Shown: in pieces, positions 56,401-64,000 of the stretch | Numbering within the stretch: position 1 is the stretch's first letter | Layout: each line of letters opens with the position of its first letter | Assembly (NCBI GenBank): GCA_017983465.1 | Contig: JAGOBK010000001.1 | Coordinates: 586,647-650,646, forward strand | Reading direction: 5' to 3' | Origin: Crocinitomicaceae bacterium | Lineage (GTDB): Bacteria > Bacteroidota > Bacteroidia > Flavobacteriales_D > Crocinitomicaceae | DNA length: 64,000 bases | Program-made: the position numbers and the translations under genes | Notes under the pieces: model-generated | Database searches by the model: none | Seen by the model: the letters and a program-made list of their open reading frames with translations, nothing else | Told to the model about the DNA's origin: nothing

Positions 56401-57091
56401 AACCCGATACGTTGATGGTCGGTGCGTCACCATTGAAAATATAATATTGTTTGACTGTCTGACATCCAGCAGCATTCGTGAGTGTGTGCGTCAAAGTATA
56501 GGCACCAAGTCCATAAGTATGTGAAATTTGTCCGGCAACGATATTGGCCTGTGTTCCATTCGGACTCGCATCTCCCCAGTTAAACGTTTGTGTCGTTCCG
56601 GGTATCGCAGCAGCATTCCAAAGAAAAGTGGTGCTGGTGGTATTCTGACTGACACATCGTTTAAACAAGGTAATTCCATTGACAGTGGTCGTCCCAAAGC
56701 TCGCACCAGTGTTGGCAAGTACCAAGTTCGAAACGGGCGATGCATTGACAACAATCGTTCGACTAAGCGTATTTGATTGTCCATTCGGATTAGTAACCGT
56801 TAATGAAACCGTTGTTGCAGCAGTAACCACATTGTACTGAACCGTATGCGGTCCAACCAAATTCGAAGAAACCGGGGTTGCTCCCGTACCGAAAGTCCAA
56901 CTGTACGTTGCTCCAGGCAAAACATTAGCGGAGGAATTCGTGAAGGTGATGAATTGTCCCTGACAAATCGTGATGACACCCGAACTCAACGAAGGATTCG
57001 ACTGAAATGATGAAATGGGAACCTGAGCTCTTATGGCTTGTGTCGATAAAAACACAAAAAAGAGGAGGAAATAGCTGAATCTGAAGTTCAT
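53399..57091 (-). CDS. Giant PKD/SprB-repeat adhesin with T9SS type B sorting domain
   Basis: The protein has 1230 residues from the ATG at 57091 (signal [23 protein letters not shown]). It has N-terminal PKD domains ([15 protein letters not shown] and [15 protein letters not shown] types), then at least four PKD-like repeats of about 170 residues recognisable by [30 protein letters not shown] and related blocks. Two SprB repeats ([53 protein letters not shown]) and a C-terminal CHU_C domain ([15 protein letters not shown] ... [11 protein letters not shown]) follow. It is probably a surface or gliding adhesin. It is the first gene of the operon with PorP/SprF, OmpA and OYE. Confidence 0.93.
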   Translation of the reverse strand: [1230 protein letters not shown]

Positions 57092-57374
57092 TCGTAATAG
57101 TTTTGAGCAAAAGTAAGGCTTTTCCAAAAGCTATAAAAACGATTGATTGTATAAAGTATGCGGAAAACCATCACCCTAAAATCTCCGCATAAATACAGTC
57201 GAAAGAACCCACCGCTGGATTTTCAATCCCTCGGTACTCTTCCACCACAAAAATAGATCTCACCTTTTCAGCGTGAACTTTTTAATTTGACTAAATTTAT
57301 CCCTCAAAGCGAAATATAGCCAGCGAAGAACCGAATTCGCAGCAAATATGGAGCTAACCTAAGTTGTTTACGAC

Positions 57375-58274
57375 ATGCGCCTAAATAAATTCATCAGTGA
57401 AAGTGGACTTTGCTCACGACGTGAAGCAGATAAATTCATTGAACGCGGTTTGGTTTTCATCAATAAGCGAAAAGCGACCATTGGCGACCAAGTGAATGTC
57501 GGAGATAAGGTTCGTGTGAATGGTACAGAGTTAGAACCACGTGAAGGCGAGGATATTGTTTTTATCGCCTTGAATAAACCAGTTGGAGTGACATCCACCA
57601 CAGAGGAAAATGTGCGTGACAACATTGTGCAATTCGTCAATCATAGCAAGCGTATTTTTCCGGTGGGTCGTTTGGACAAAGATTCGCAGGGACTGATCTT
57701 TTTGACCAACAACGGCGATATCATCAACAAGATTTTACGTGCTGGAAACAACCACGAAAAGGAATACCTGGTAACGGTCAACAAACCCTTGACTCCCGAA
57801 ATGATTTCCGGCATGGCCAAAGGAGTTCCAATCTTAGGCGTGAATACGAAAAAATGCAAAGTCGTTCAGGAAGCTACTCATGTGTTTCGTATTACACTCA
57901 TTCAAGGATTGAACCGACAAATTCGACGCATGTGCGAACACTTTGGTTATGAAGTAACGAAGTTGGAGCGTGTGCGCATCATGAACATTGGACTGAAAGG
58001 ACTGCCCGTTGGAGAATGGCGCGATTTGACCGAAGGTGAAATGGAGATCATCTACAACTTGTTGGAAGATTCCACGAATGAGGATGTTCGGAAATCATCG
58101 AAACCTGCGGCAACGAAAAAACCAAAAACAACAACTTCTGCGAGTACTTCGCATCCGCCAAAATCGAAGAAGCCTTATTTGAGTAGTCCCAACTTCGGGA
58201 ATCCGCCAAAGAAAAAGGAACACCGCGGCGGCACGGCAAAGAAATCCAATGCACGTCGACCTAAAGGACGCTAA
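57375..58274 (+). CDS. rluF: 23S rRNA pseudouridine synthase, RluF/RsuA family
   Basis: A 299-residue protein. The N-terminal S4 RNA-binding domain ([25 protein letters not shown]) is followed by the catalytic domain, with NKPVGVTST and the catalytic aspartate in [19 protein letters not shown], and then [18 protein letters not shown]. This pattern matches RluF, which makes pseudouridine at 23S positions near 2604; the exact site is inferred. A Lys/Ser/Pro-rich basic tail (about 237-299) is typical of Bacteroidetes versions. Confidence 0.93.
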   Translation: MRLNKFISESGLCSRREADKFIERGLVFINKRKATIGDQVNVGDKVRVNGTELEPREGEDIVFIALNKPVGVTSTTEENVRDNIVQFVNHSKRIFPVGRLDKDSQGLIFLTNNGDIINKILRAGNNHEKEYLVTVNKPLTPEMISGMAKGVPILGVNTKKCKVVQEATHVFRITLIQGLNRQIRRMCEHFGYEVTKLERVRIMNIGLKGLPVGEWRDLTEGEMEIIYNLLEDSTNEDVRKSSKPAATKKPKTTTSASTSHPPKSKKPYLSSPNFGNPPKKKEHRGGTAKKSNARRPKGR

Positions 58275-58375
58275 GCACAACAGTTACTTTCAAGACAGAT
58301 ATTTTCTTTCCATCGCTATCCAATGGGAACAAACGCTGCTTTGCAATTTCCAACCGAATTCTAAAAAAATGGACA

Positions 58376-58407
58376 TAAAAAAACCCTGACAGAATCGTCA
58401 GGGTTTT
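58376..58407 (-). terminator. Terminator of the peptide gene at 58435-58611
   Basis: AAAACCCTGAC (58380-58390) pairs with GTCAGGGTTTT (58397-58407), loop AGAATC, with a T run on the minus strand. It also lies at the 3' side of rluF and could act for both strands. Confidence 0.9.
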
Positions 58408-58548
58408 ACTTTAGTTCTTGTTAAAGCGTTTCGCTTACTTGAAGATCTTAAATGCCTTAATGGACATTAAGGGATCTTGAGTTGGTGCGCTTGCTGGATC
58501 TCCTGGGTAGGACATCATCACCATCGAGATCTCGTTATCAATCTTCAC
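58380..58548 (-). repeat. Long direct repeat, copy A (peptide gene 3' part plus terminator)
   Basis: This segment of about 169 bp is nearly identical to 63831-64000. The part from about 58460 to 58548 is identical; differences elsewhere are three synonymous changes, a small change in the post-stop hairpin and the terminator loop. Confidence 0.9.
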
Positions 58549-58611
58549 TTGCTCGACACTTGGTGCGCTGTAGGCACGCTTTGTACTTGTTTTGTTATCT
58601 TGAGTTTTCAT
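58435..58611 (-). CDS. 58-residue peptide gene downstream of the T9SS type A protein (copy A)
   Basis: ATG at 58611, TAA at 58435-58437. The product starts MKTQDNKTSTKRAYSAPS and continues VEQVKIDNEISMVMMSYPGD, then a Pro/Ala/Gln stretch and SIKAFKIFK at the end. There is no signal peptide and no cysteine. A small hairpin and a terminator follow the stop. It begins 30 bp after the stop of the 1695-residue T9SS gene, so it is probably cotranscribed. A second copy at the window edge keeps the amino acids exactly while changing codons, so it is translated. The function is unknown; the Y-x-x-P...IDNEIS pattern recalls unnamed short Bacteroidetes peptides (from memory). Confidence 0.8.
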   Translation of the reverse strand: MKTQDNKTSTKRAYSAPSVEQVKIDNEISMVMMSYPGDPASAPTQDPLMSIKAFKIFK

Positions 58612-58641
58612 CTGCTTTGTTTTTCTTTTTGTGCGCTTGGA

Positions 58642-61600
58642 TTAATACAATACCACTTTCTTCATTTCTGTTTTTCCTGGTGTTTGTACGCGTACAAAAT
58701 ACACACCTGCTGTTTCGTTGATTTGTACAAGCGTTTGTGCTTGTGTAATCGTTTTCTTCGCTACTAAGCGTCCAGCTTGATCCAATACCGTGATCTCCCC
58801 TCCTACTTGTAAGTCGTCTGACAAGTGAACATTCACTGCTCCTGTGTTATTCGATACGATATCGATTTGTGCACTTGAACCGATTTCATCCGTTGAAGCT
58901 GTGTTCAATGGGAAGTGGAAGTGTAATACAAAACGATCTGAACTAATTCCTGCTTGTGCAAAGAATGCATAGTCAGGATTTGCTGTCATGTCCTGGAATA
59001 CTAACTCTTCACGGTCTTCTAAGATCACTAATCCGTAGTTCACGTTAGACTCTGCCATTTCAAAGTGGTAAGACTGTGAAGTAGGTAATTCAAGTGTTAA
59101 TGGAACAATCGTATGTGCTTTGGATTCTTTCAAGCCATTGATCACCAATTTGTCATTACCCAAGGTTGTGTATACTTGAGGAACATTTGACAACATCATT
59201 TTCTTAGAATCGTATGCATCTAATGTGTTTGTTGCATCTGGTGTCATGTAAACAACTACTTGGTCACTCAAGTTTCCACCGATTAGGTTCAAGCGTGCAA
59301 ACGCGTTGAACGTACTCAAGTCTTTTAGACCTGTTGCACTTGGTTGGTGTGACAACATCGATTTTGTCATGTTGAAAGTACCTGTTGTACTTGGGTCAAC
59401 AATAATCCAGAACGATTGCATTGGAGCGATGTAGCGTGTTACAGCATAACTACCGTTTTGCACAGCAACATCTCCCGTTGCGTTGTAAGTATCGTACACC
59501 ATTTGACTATTCGCTGTATTGAATGAACGAACACAGTACGTAGATGAAATGTTTGTCGATGCCGAGTAGATCTGTTCCCAGTCAGCATAAGCCGTGAATG
59601 GGTTCGACATCAAGTGACAACCACTAAATGATCCGGTCGTATTTGTTAATCCTGAAATACTTGGGTCTGCACTGTATAAACTTGTACCTGAGAAGTTCAA
59701 GGTTACATCACTTCCACTTCTGAATGAATAACCTGTTGTTGGTGTCAACGCCGTGGCATCTACCAATTGGCTACTCCATGCTTGACCGGACTCAGACCAA
59801 GACCACAAACGGTTTGAACCACTTGCTGTTCCAAAGGCTGTAACACGATCTAGGTTGTTCACCGGAACACCCATATACCAGAAGCGTCCAGTTGGTGTTG
59901 CTCCACCTGCACCTGTTACAAATTGTTTTACGTTGTAGGTTCCTGTTCCTGCAAGAGAAGTTCCTTGTAGGAAAGTAGCACCGCTTTCAATCGTTAAGGT
60001 TCCGTTGTTAGTGAGGGTACCGGTTACTGTGAGTTGAGCGCCAGATTGAACAGTTGTTGTTTTTCCTGAATTGATCGTAACATTTGAAGCAATTGGGAAA
60101 TTCACAATACCAGAAGAAGGAATCGTTGCAGTGCCTCCAGTCGGAACAACTGCTGGACTCCAGTTTGAAGCCGTTGCCCAATCCGTAGATGTAGCACCTG
60201 TCCACGTCATGTTTAAAGCCTGTGACGAAGTAGCCAATTTGAATGTCCCAATTTGGTTTGCTGCGGAGAGACCTCCACGTTGTCCCATTGGGTATGTACT
60301 ACCATTTGAAGCTGCTCCCACCTGTGCACCGTTTCTGACAATTACTACATGAGCAGTGCTTGTTGGGAATGCATCCTGAGCTTGAATACAATAAATTGCA
60401 TTACCGGTAATTGTACCCGTGGTTGTTACCTCCCATGTTGAGTTTAATTGTTGATCATATACAACTGTTTCTGTGAAATTTGTAGACAACGGGCTTAGTC
60501 CTGACCCTTCTGTAAATTTTACGGCAATAAAACCAGCCGCAGATAATGCAGCAGTGCTTCTATGGAAATGACGAACTTTCATACCATCAACAGGATTCCC
60601 ACTTACAAACGGATATGTACCAACCCCAATAGCAGGCACATTACCTGAACTAATTGTCGTTCCTGATCCCGTAGTTGTATACAAACGAGCATATGTTGAT
60701 CCCGATCCAAAACCTCCAGCTGTATATGAAACCGCATTCGGTTGTGTATGAAATAGTGTATTATTTCCAGTATGAATTACACCGTTCTTGATGTAAAGAT
60801 ATGCAGATAAAGTGCCCGCAAAAGAAGCTTGACTTTTGAGCGCATTGGCACTTGCAAAAGTTACTCCACCAGCAGATGTATTATTGAAACTCATACTACT
60901 AAAATTGGTCATATTAGGAGCAGTAGTTCCTGTATTATAGAAATATCCGTTACCAGTAATAATTTGAGCATTGGTTGCAGGTGATTCGACATCATTGATG
61001 TATTTTGCAAAATTTATTTGCCCAAATTGGGAAATATAGTTCCCTTCATTCGTTAAGTTCCCTGATATATATGTAACAACATTCTGACGATATTCTCCTG
61101 AAGTAACCGTTAAATTTTCAGTAACCATCAACGCAACGGTGACTGCACTTGATGATCCAGCGTTAATTACTTTTCTGTTTGTTCCATTTAAAACATCAAC
61201 AACAAAGTTTCCAAAGGACAAATAACCACCACTTGAAACAACTCTAGTATTAATAAGGAACCCGTTTACACTTCCACCAGCAATATTTGAAAGACCGTCA
61301 CCAAATTTTACTGTATGATTAGATCCAAAAATAACATGATTCCCTGCACTTGCTTGGTATGCAAACGATGCTACACCAGCATTTGTAGATGCCGCCGGGT
61401 CTACAATTTGAATTGTCCCTCCTGTGCAGTTGAATTTAAGTGCATTAGCTGAAGTACTGATACTCGAGGACGTGCTACCAGCTGCATAACCGATTCCAAA
61501 AGCAATATTTGCTGAACTAACACCTCCAATTGAGGTTGCGCCTGCACCAGAATTCGGGTAAAGCACAATTAAACCTCCTGATTGTGTTAAACCTGAGCCA

Positions 61601-63729
61601 TTGGCAAAATAAGCAGCACCGTTTAATACAATTGAACCACCAGTAACTTCTAATGTTCCCCCACTAGTAACGTTGAGTTCAGTGTTATTCTGATTTGCGA
61701 TTGTAATGGTTAGCGTATTGCTAGCTACAGTTAACTTACCAGTATTAATGGTCAATGATCGTACCGTAGCATTTCCGCTAAGTGCCAACTGTGAATTATT
61801 TTGAAGGATAAATGAACCCGTATTGTCAATTGATGAAGGTGCAGTACCCGTACCGTCTGTATTTATACCCCATGATGTTACATCATTAAAATCTGTGGCA
61901 CTTGCTTTGGAGTAATAGTTGCGGAAAACATTTACTGTGGCAACGCCGGATACTATGTTACTAGAACACCCTGTTGCTTGACAGTAATAATACTTTGTAC
62001 CCAACTCGGCAATTGTAGAAGGTGGAGTATAAGTTGAACTAGTAGCACCTGAAATGGCGATGCCGCCAGTATTACTATTTATGGTATTTGAAAACCATTG
62101 GTATGAGGTTACATTAGTACAAGTGTATGTTAAGGCAGTAACAGCTGTACCTCCTATGGAAGCAGAATTAAAGTTTGGAAGATTGGTACTTGATACGGCT
62201 ATATTTCCCATTACAGTAATTGTACCTGTTGCATTTACAGTTCCACACCCCCCCTGTAAAGGAATCGTAAAATTATAGGCTTGTGGTGTAGCATTTGAAG
62301 CTACTTGACCTGAAATAGTTATCGTATTACCTGAGAATGCAGCCGAAATACCAGTTGGTAAACCTGATGCCGCCCCTATGCTTGTAGCACCTGTAGTCGT
62401 AATTGTAATGTTTGTAATTGTTGCATTGGGACAGATGCTTGGAGTAGAACTGGCTGTTAAAGCAGTATTCAAATTTTTAATACCATTGAGAGCTATATTT
62501 GAAAAAGTTGAGCCTGAAGCAACTACCATGTTACCATTAAAAGTCCCACCTGTCGCAGTTGCATTTAATCTTACATATATAGTTGTTGCAGATACTGTTC
62601 CACTTGTTGGAATTAAAGTTAGAGATGCAGAAAACCCAGTTCCAGAGGTTAATGAGATTTCATATCCATTTGGAGCTGTTACCGTTAAGTTTGAACCGAT
62701 CCCTGTTGCAGAAACAGATGTTGTTTGTTCCGCAGAAGCTATGCCAGCACATGTTGAGAAACCTGAAAGGGAGGAAGGTGTTGCTGCTATACTAGCAGTC
62801 AAGTTGGCAGCTGTTGACTTCTGAATTGTTGTTCCGCTTGCGTAATATAATGTACCATCTGAAGTAATTACGTAGACACTGGAACATGTTACATTTTGAG
62901 TAGTTAGATTATTAGCGCTAACATTATATTTATCTAATTGATTACCGTTTTTACTAATAAAAACCATCCCGTTATGAAAAGTTGGGTAATGACTGTCATA
63001 TTGAGCACTTGATAAATAATCAGCAATTAGCTCTATATTAGAATTTTGAGTTGTAACTAGGTTATCCCAATCAGACAAAGTTGCAGGAGTGACTGCTACA
63101 TTAGGATTATTTATTTTGTAAACCTTATCTCGAGCTGATGTCTCGCCAAAATATAATGAGCCATTTTGGTCAAATGTCATGCTTGATGACTCAAGATTAT
63201 GATCGCCCCAACCAGAACAATTAAAAACAGTCGACGCGCTTGTAGGATTTGAAACCTGAATTCTTTTAATATCTTGATTTCCATGAGCGTGAACGTAATA
63301 TACATAACCATTGTTATAAGCTAAACGACCTGAATAAACATAGGCTCCTAAACTAAAAAAATCATTAAACGTTATAGTTGCTGGGGCATTAGAAATATCA
63401 GCAACTAGAATTCGGGCATTTCCAGTATAAGTATTATAGTTCCCATGAAGAACATAGAGCTTGTTATTGACTTTATCAATTGTAAGCCCCGTTGGCCCAT
63501 CCCATTGAGTTGCCCATCCTGAAATGGTAGCAACCTGAGTAACCAACCTTGTACCATTTGTAGGCAACGCATCGATTCTATAAATTCGATTGTAGTTTAA
63601 TACATAAATATTATCATTTGCATCTATATCCATTTGTTGGATTCCTTGACTGGCAGCAACACTCCACTGAGTTTGAGCCAAGCTAGTTAGTGATACGAAT
63701 AGTAATAAAAGTAAACTAATTAATTTCAT
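58642..63729 (-). CDS. 1695-residue secreted protein with T9SS type A sorting domain
   Basis: A signal peptide (MKLISLLLLLFVSLTSLAQ) is followed by an NHL/beta-propeller-like section to about residue 310 (DIDANDNIYVLNYNRIYRID, LTIDKVNNKLYVLHG). Next come Ig-like modules, including a GYEISLTSGTGFSASLTL type region, a long Ser/Thr/Gly/Asn-rich beta-helix-like region (about 640-1150), and further beta domains. The C-terminal 80 residues (VNVHLSDDLQVGGEITVLDQAG ... GVYFVRVQTPGKTEMKKVVLY) form a T9SS type A sorting domain. It is probably a surface-attached or released protein. It ends 30 bp before the peptide gene, and a related peptide gene and terminator lie upstream, so it is one unit of a repeated module. 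Confidence 0.92.
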   Translation of the reverse strand: MKLISLLLLLFVSLTSLAQTQWSVAASQGIQQMDIDANDNIYVLNYNRIYRIDALPTNGTRLVTQVATISGWATQWDGPTGLTIDKVNNKLYVLHGNYNTYTGNARILVADISNAPATITFNDFFSLGAYVYSGRLAYNNGYVYYVHAHGNQDIKRIQVSNPTSASTVFNCSGWGDHNLESSSMTFDQNGSLYFGETSARDKVYKINNPNVAVTPATLSDWDNLVTTQNSNIELIADYLSSAQYDSHYPTFHNGMVFISKNGNQLDKYNVSANNLTTQNVTCSSVYVITSDGTLYYASGTTIQKSTAANLTASIAATPSSLSGFSTCAGIASAEQTTSVSATGIGSNLTVTAPNGYEISLTSGTGFSASLTLIPTSGTVSATTIYVRLNATATGGTFNGNMVVASGSTFSNIALNGIKNLNTALTASSTPSICPNATITNITITTTGATSIGAASGLPTGISAAFSGNTITISGQVASNATPQAYNFTIPLQGGCGTVNATGTITVMGNIAVSSTNLPNFNSASIGGTAVTALTYTCTNVTSYQWFSNTINSNTGGIAISGATSSTYTPPSTIAELGTKYYYCQATGCSSNIVSGVATVNVFRNYYSKASATDFNDVTSWGINTDGTGTAPSSIDNTGSFILQNNSQLALSGNATVRSLTINTGKLTVASNTLTITIANQNNTELNVTSGGTLEVTGGSIVLNGAAYFANGSGLTQSGGLIVLYPNSGAGATSIGGVSSANIAFGIGYAAGSTSSSISTSANALKFNCTGGTIQIVDPAASTNAGVASFAYQASAGNHVIFGSNHTVKFGDGLSNIAGGSVNGFLINTRVVSSGGYLSFGNFVVDVLNGTNRKVINAGSSSAVTVALMVTENLTVTSGEYRQNVVTYISGNLTNEGNYISQFGQINFAKYINDVESPATNAQIITGNGYFYNTGTTAPNMTNFSSMSFNNTSAGGVTFASANALKSQASFAGTLSAYLYIKNGVIHTGNNTLFHTQPNAVSYTAGGFGSGSTYARLYTTTGSGTTISSGNVPAIGVGTYPFVSGNPVDGMKVRHFHRSTAALSAAGFIAVKFTEGSGLSPLSTNFTETVVYDQQLNSTWEVTTTGTITGNAIYCIQAQDAFPTSTAHVVIVRNGAQVGAASNGSTYPMGQRGGLSAANQIGTFKLATSSQALNMTWTGATSTDWATASNWSPAVVPTGGTATIPSSGIVNFPIASNVTINSGKTTTVQSGAQLTVTGTLTNNGTLTIESGATFLQGTSLAGTGTYNVKQFVTGAGGATPTGRFWYMGVPVNNLDRVTAFGTASGSNRLWSWSESGQAWSSQLVDATALTPTTGYSFRSGSDVTLNFSGTSLYSADPSISGLTNTTGSFSGCHLMSNPFTAYADWEQIYSASTNISSTYCVRSFNTANSQMVYDTYNATGDVAVQNGSYAVTRYIAPMQSFWIIVDPSTTGTFNMTKSMLSHQPSATGLKDLSTFNAFARLNLIGGNLSDQVVVYMTPDATNTLDAYDSKKMMLSNVPQVYTTLGNDKLVINGLKESKAHTIVPLTLELPTSQSYHFEMAESNVNYGLVILEDREELVFQDMTANPDYAFFAQAGISSDRFVLHFHFPLNTASTDEIGSSAQIDIVSNNTGAVNVHLSDDLQVGGEITVLDQAGRLVAKKTITQAQTLVQINETAGVYFVRVQTPGKTEMKKVVLY

Positions 63730-63754
63730 AATTTATTTTTTTGATAATTTGTTG

Positions 63755-63762
63755 CAAAAGTA
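63755..63762 (-). promoter_or_regulatory. Putative -7 element of the T9SS type A gene
   Basis: TACTTTTG on the minus strand, 26 bases before the ATG at 63729. A TTG lies 22 bp upstream of it. The region is very AT-rich. Confidence 0.5.
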
Positions 63763-63830
63763 GCTAGTATAATTGTGTATATAACAATTTGAACTTAATT
63801 TGTTTATGAACAATCGTTTTAATAAACACA

Positions 63831-63858
63831 AAAACCCCGACGATTCTGTCGGGGTTTT
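63831..63858 (-). terminator. Terminator of peptide gene copy B
   Basis: AAAACCCCGAC (63831-63841) pairs with GTCGGGGTTTT (63848-63858), loop GATTCT. Its loop is the reverse complement of the loop in the copy A terminator. Confidence 0.88.
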
Positions 63859-63886
63859 ACTTTAGTTCTTGTTAAAGCGTAGCCGC

Positions 63887-64000
63887 TTATTTGAAGATCT
63901 TGAATGCCTTGATGGACATTAAGGGATCTTGAGTTGGTGCGCTTGCTGGATCTCCTGGGTAGGACATCATCACCATCGAGATCTCGTTATCAATCTTCAC
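63887..64000 (-). CDS. Peptide gene copy B, C-terminal 37 residues (5' end outside window)
   Basis: The stop is TAA at 63887-63889. The visible 37 residues, from VKIDNEISMVMMSYPGD to SIKAFKIFK, are identical to copy A; the only coding differences are three third-position changes (Ile, Phe and Lys codons). By analogy with copy A it should follow another large T9SS gene beyond the window, which is inference. Confidence 0.8.
   Translation of the reverse strand: MKIDNEISMVMMSYPGDPASAPTQDPLMSIKAFKIFK

Larger units (their letters stand above)
63831..64000 (-). repeat. Long direct repeat, copy B (runs to the window edge)
   Basis: Pairs with 58380-58548 and continues past the end of the window. It marks the 3' end of the next upstream module. 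Confidence 0.9.

Noticed and set aside
54072..56524. Several open frames on both strands inside the giant adhesin gene
   Set aside because: Low-complexity Cys/Arg/Asn-rich translations with no start signals; shadows of the repetitive adhesin.

Overview
The window comes from the chromosome of a Bacteroidetes bacterium, most likely order Flavobacteriales (Fluviicola/Crocinitomicaceae-like; the genus is inference). Direct signs are type IX secretion (T9SS) cargo with type A and type B C-terminal sorting domains, a PorP/SprF-type outer-membrane protein, DUF4290, BshC, IcmF, a cysteine-free MurA active site, and repeated promoter elements of the Bacteroidetes form TAnnTTTG, often 18-22 bp after a TTG. 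Shine-Dalgarno sequences are mostly absent. Base composition is moderately AT-rich.

Layout: 1-480 is the 3' part of cmk. 463-7630 (minus) holds DUF2891, a membrane protein and topoisomerase IV (parE-parC). 7864-9550 holds efp and gcvT. 9538-12263 (minus) holds a GDPD lipoprotein, a small outer-membrane-like protein and gdhA. 12554-16857 holds a T9SS type B protein, DUF4197 and a nucleoside phosphorylase. 16858-21577 (minus) is a tight purL-DUF4290-murA-thioredoxin operon. 21812-26185 holds lpdA, a membrane protein, map, and a LuxC-like acyl-CoA reductase divergent from a ferredoxin. 26195-32809 holds an unusual membrane alpha/beta-hydrolase-like protein, Smr, an FtsX-type permease, NamZ, purE and tatA. 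33066-34379 carries two tandem small secreted proteins that look like free-standing GldM C-terminal domains. 34546-39414 holds an SDR, a DUF6263-like protein, a HDAC-family deacetylase, a YkgJ cysteine-cluster protein and a flavoprotein lacking its redox cysteines. 39511-47252 holds icmF, bshC, a short KDPG aldolase, a phosphoesterase and an SPFH protein.

47266-47625 is a CAT-anticodon tRNA flanked on both sides by broken tRNA copies joined to related inverted-repeat elements. An AAA_14/DUF4143 ATPase follows. 49061-57091 (minus) is a surface operon: giant PKD/SprB adhesin, PorP/SprF, OmpA-family protein and an Old Yellow Enzyme. rluF follows. The window ends in a duplicated module: a 1695-residue T9SS type A protein followed by a 58-residue peptide gene, with a second, identical copy of the peptide's C-terminal coding part and its terminator upstream of the large gene at the window edge.

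The least explained items are the two GldM-C-like secreted mini-proteins, the repeated peptide/T9SS module, and the tRNA locus.
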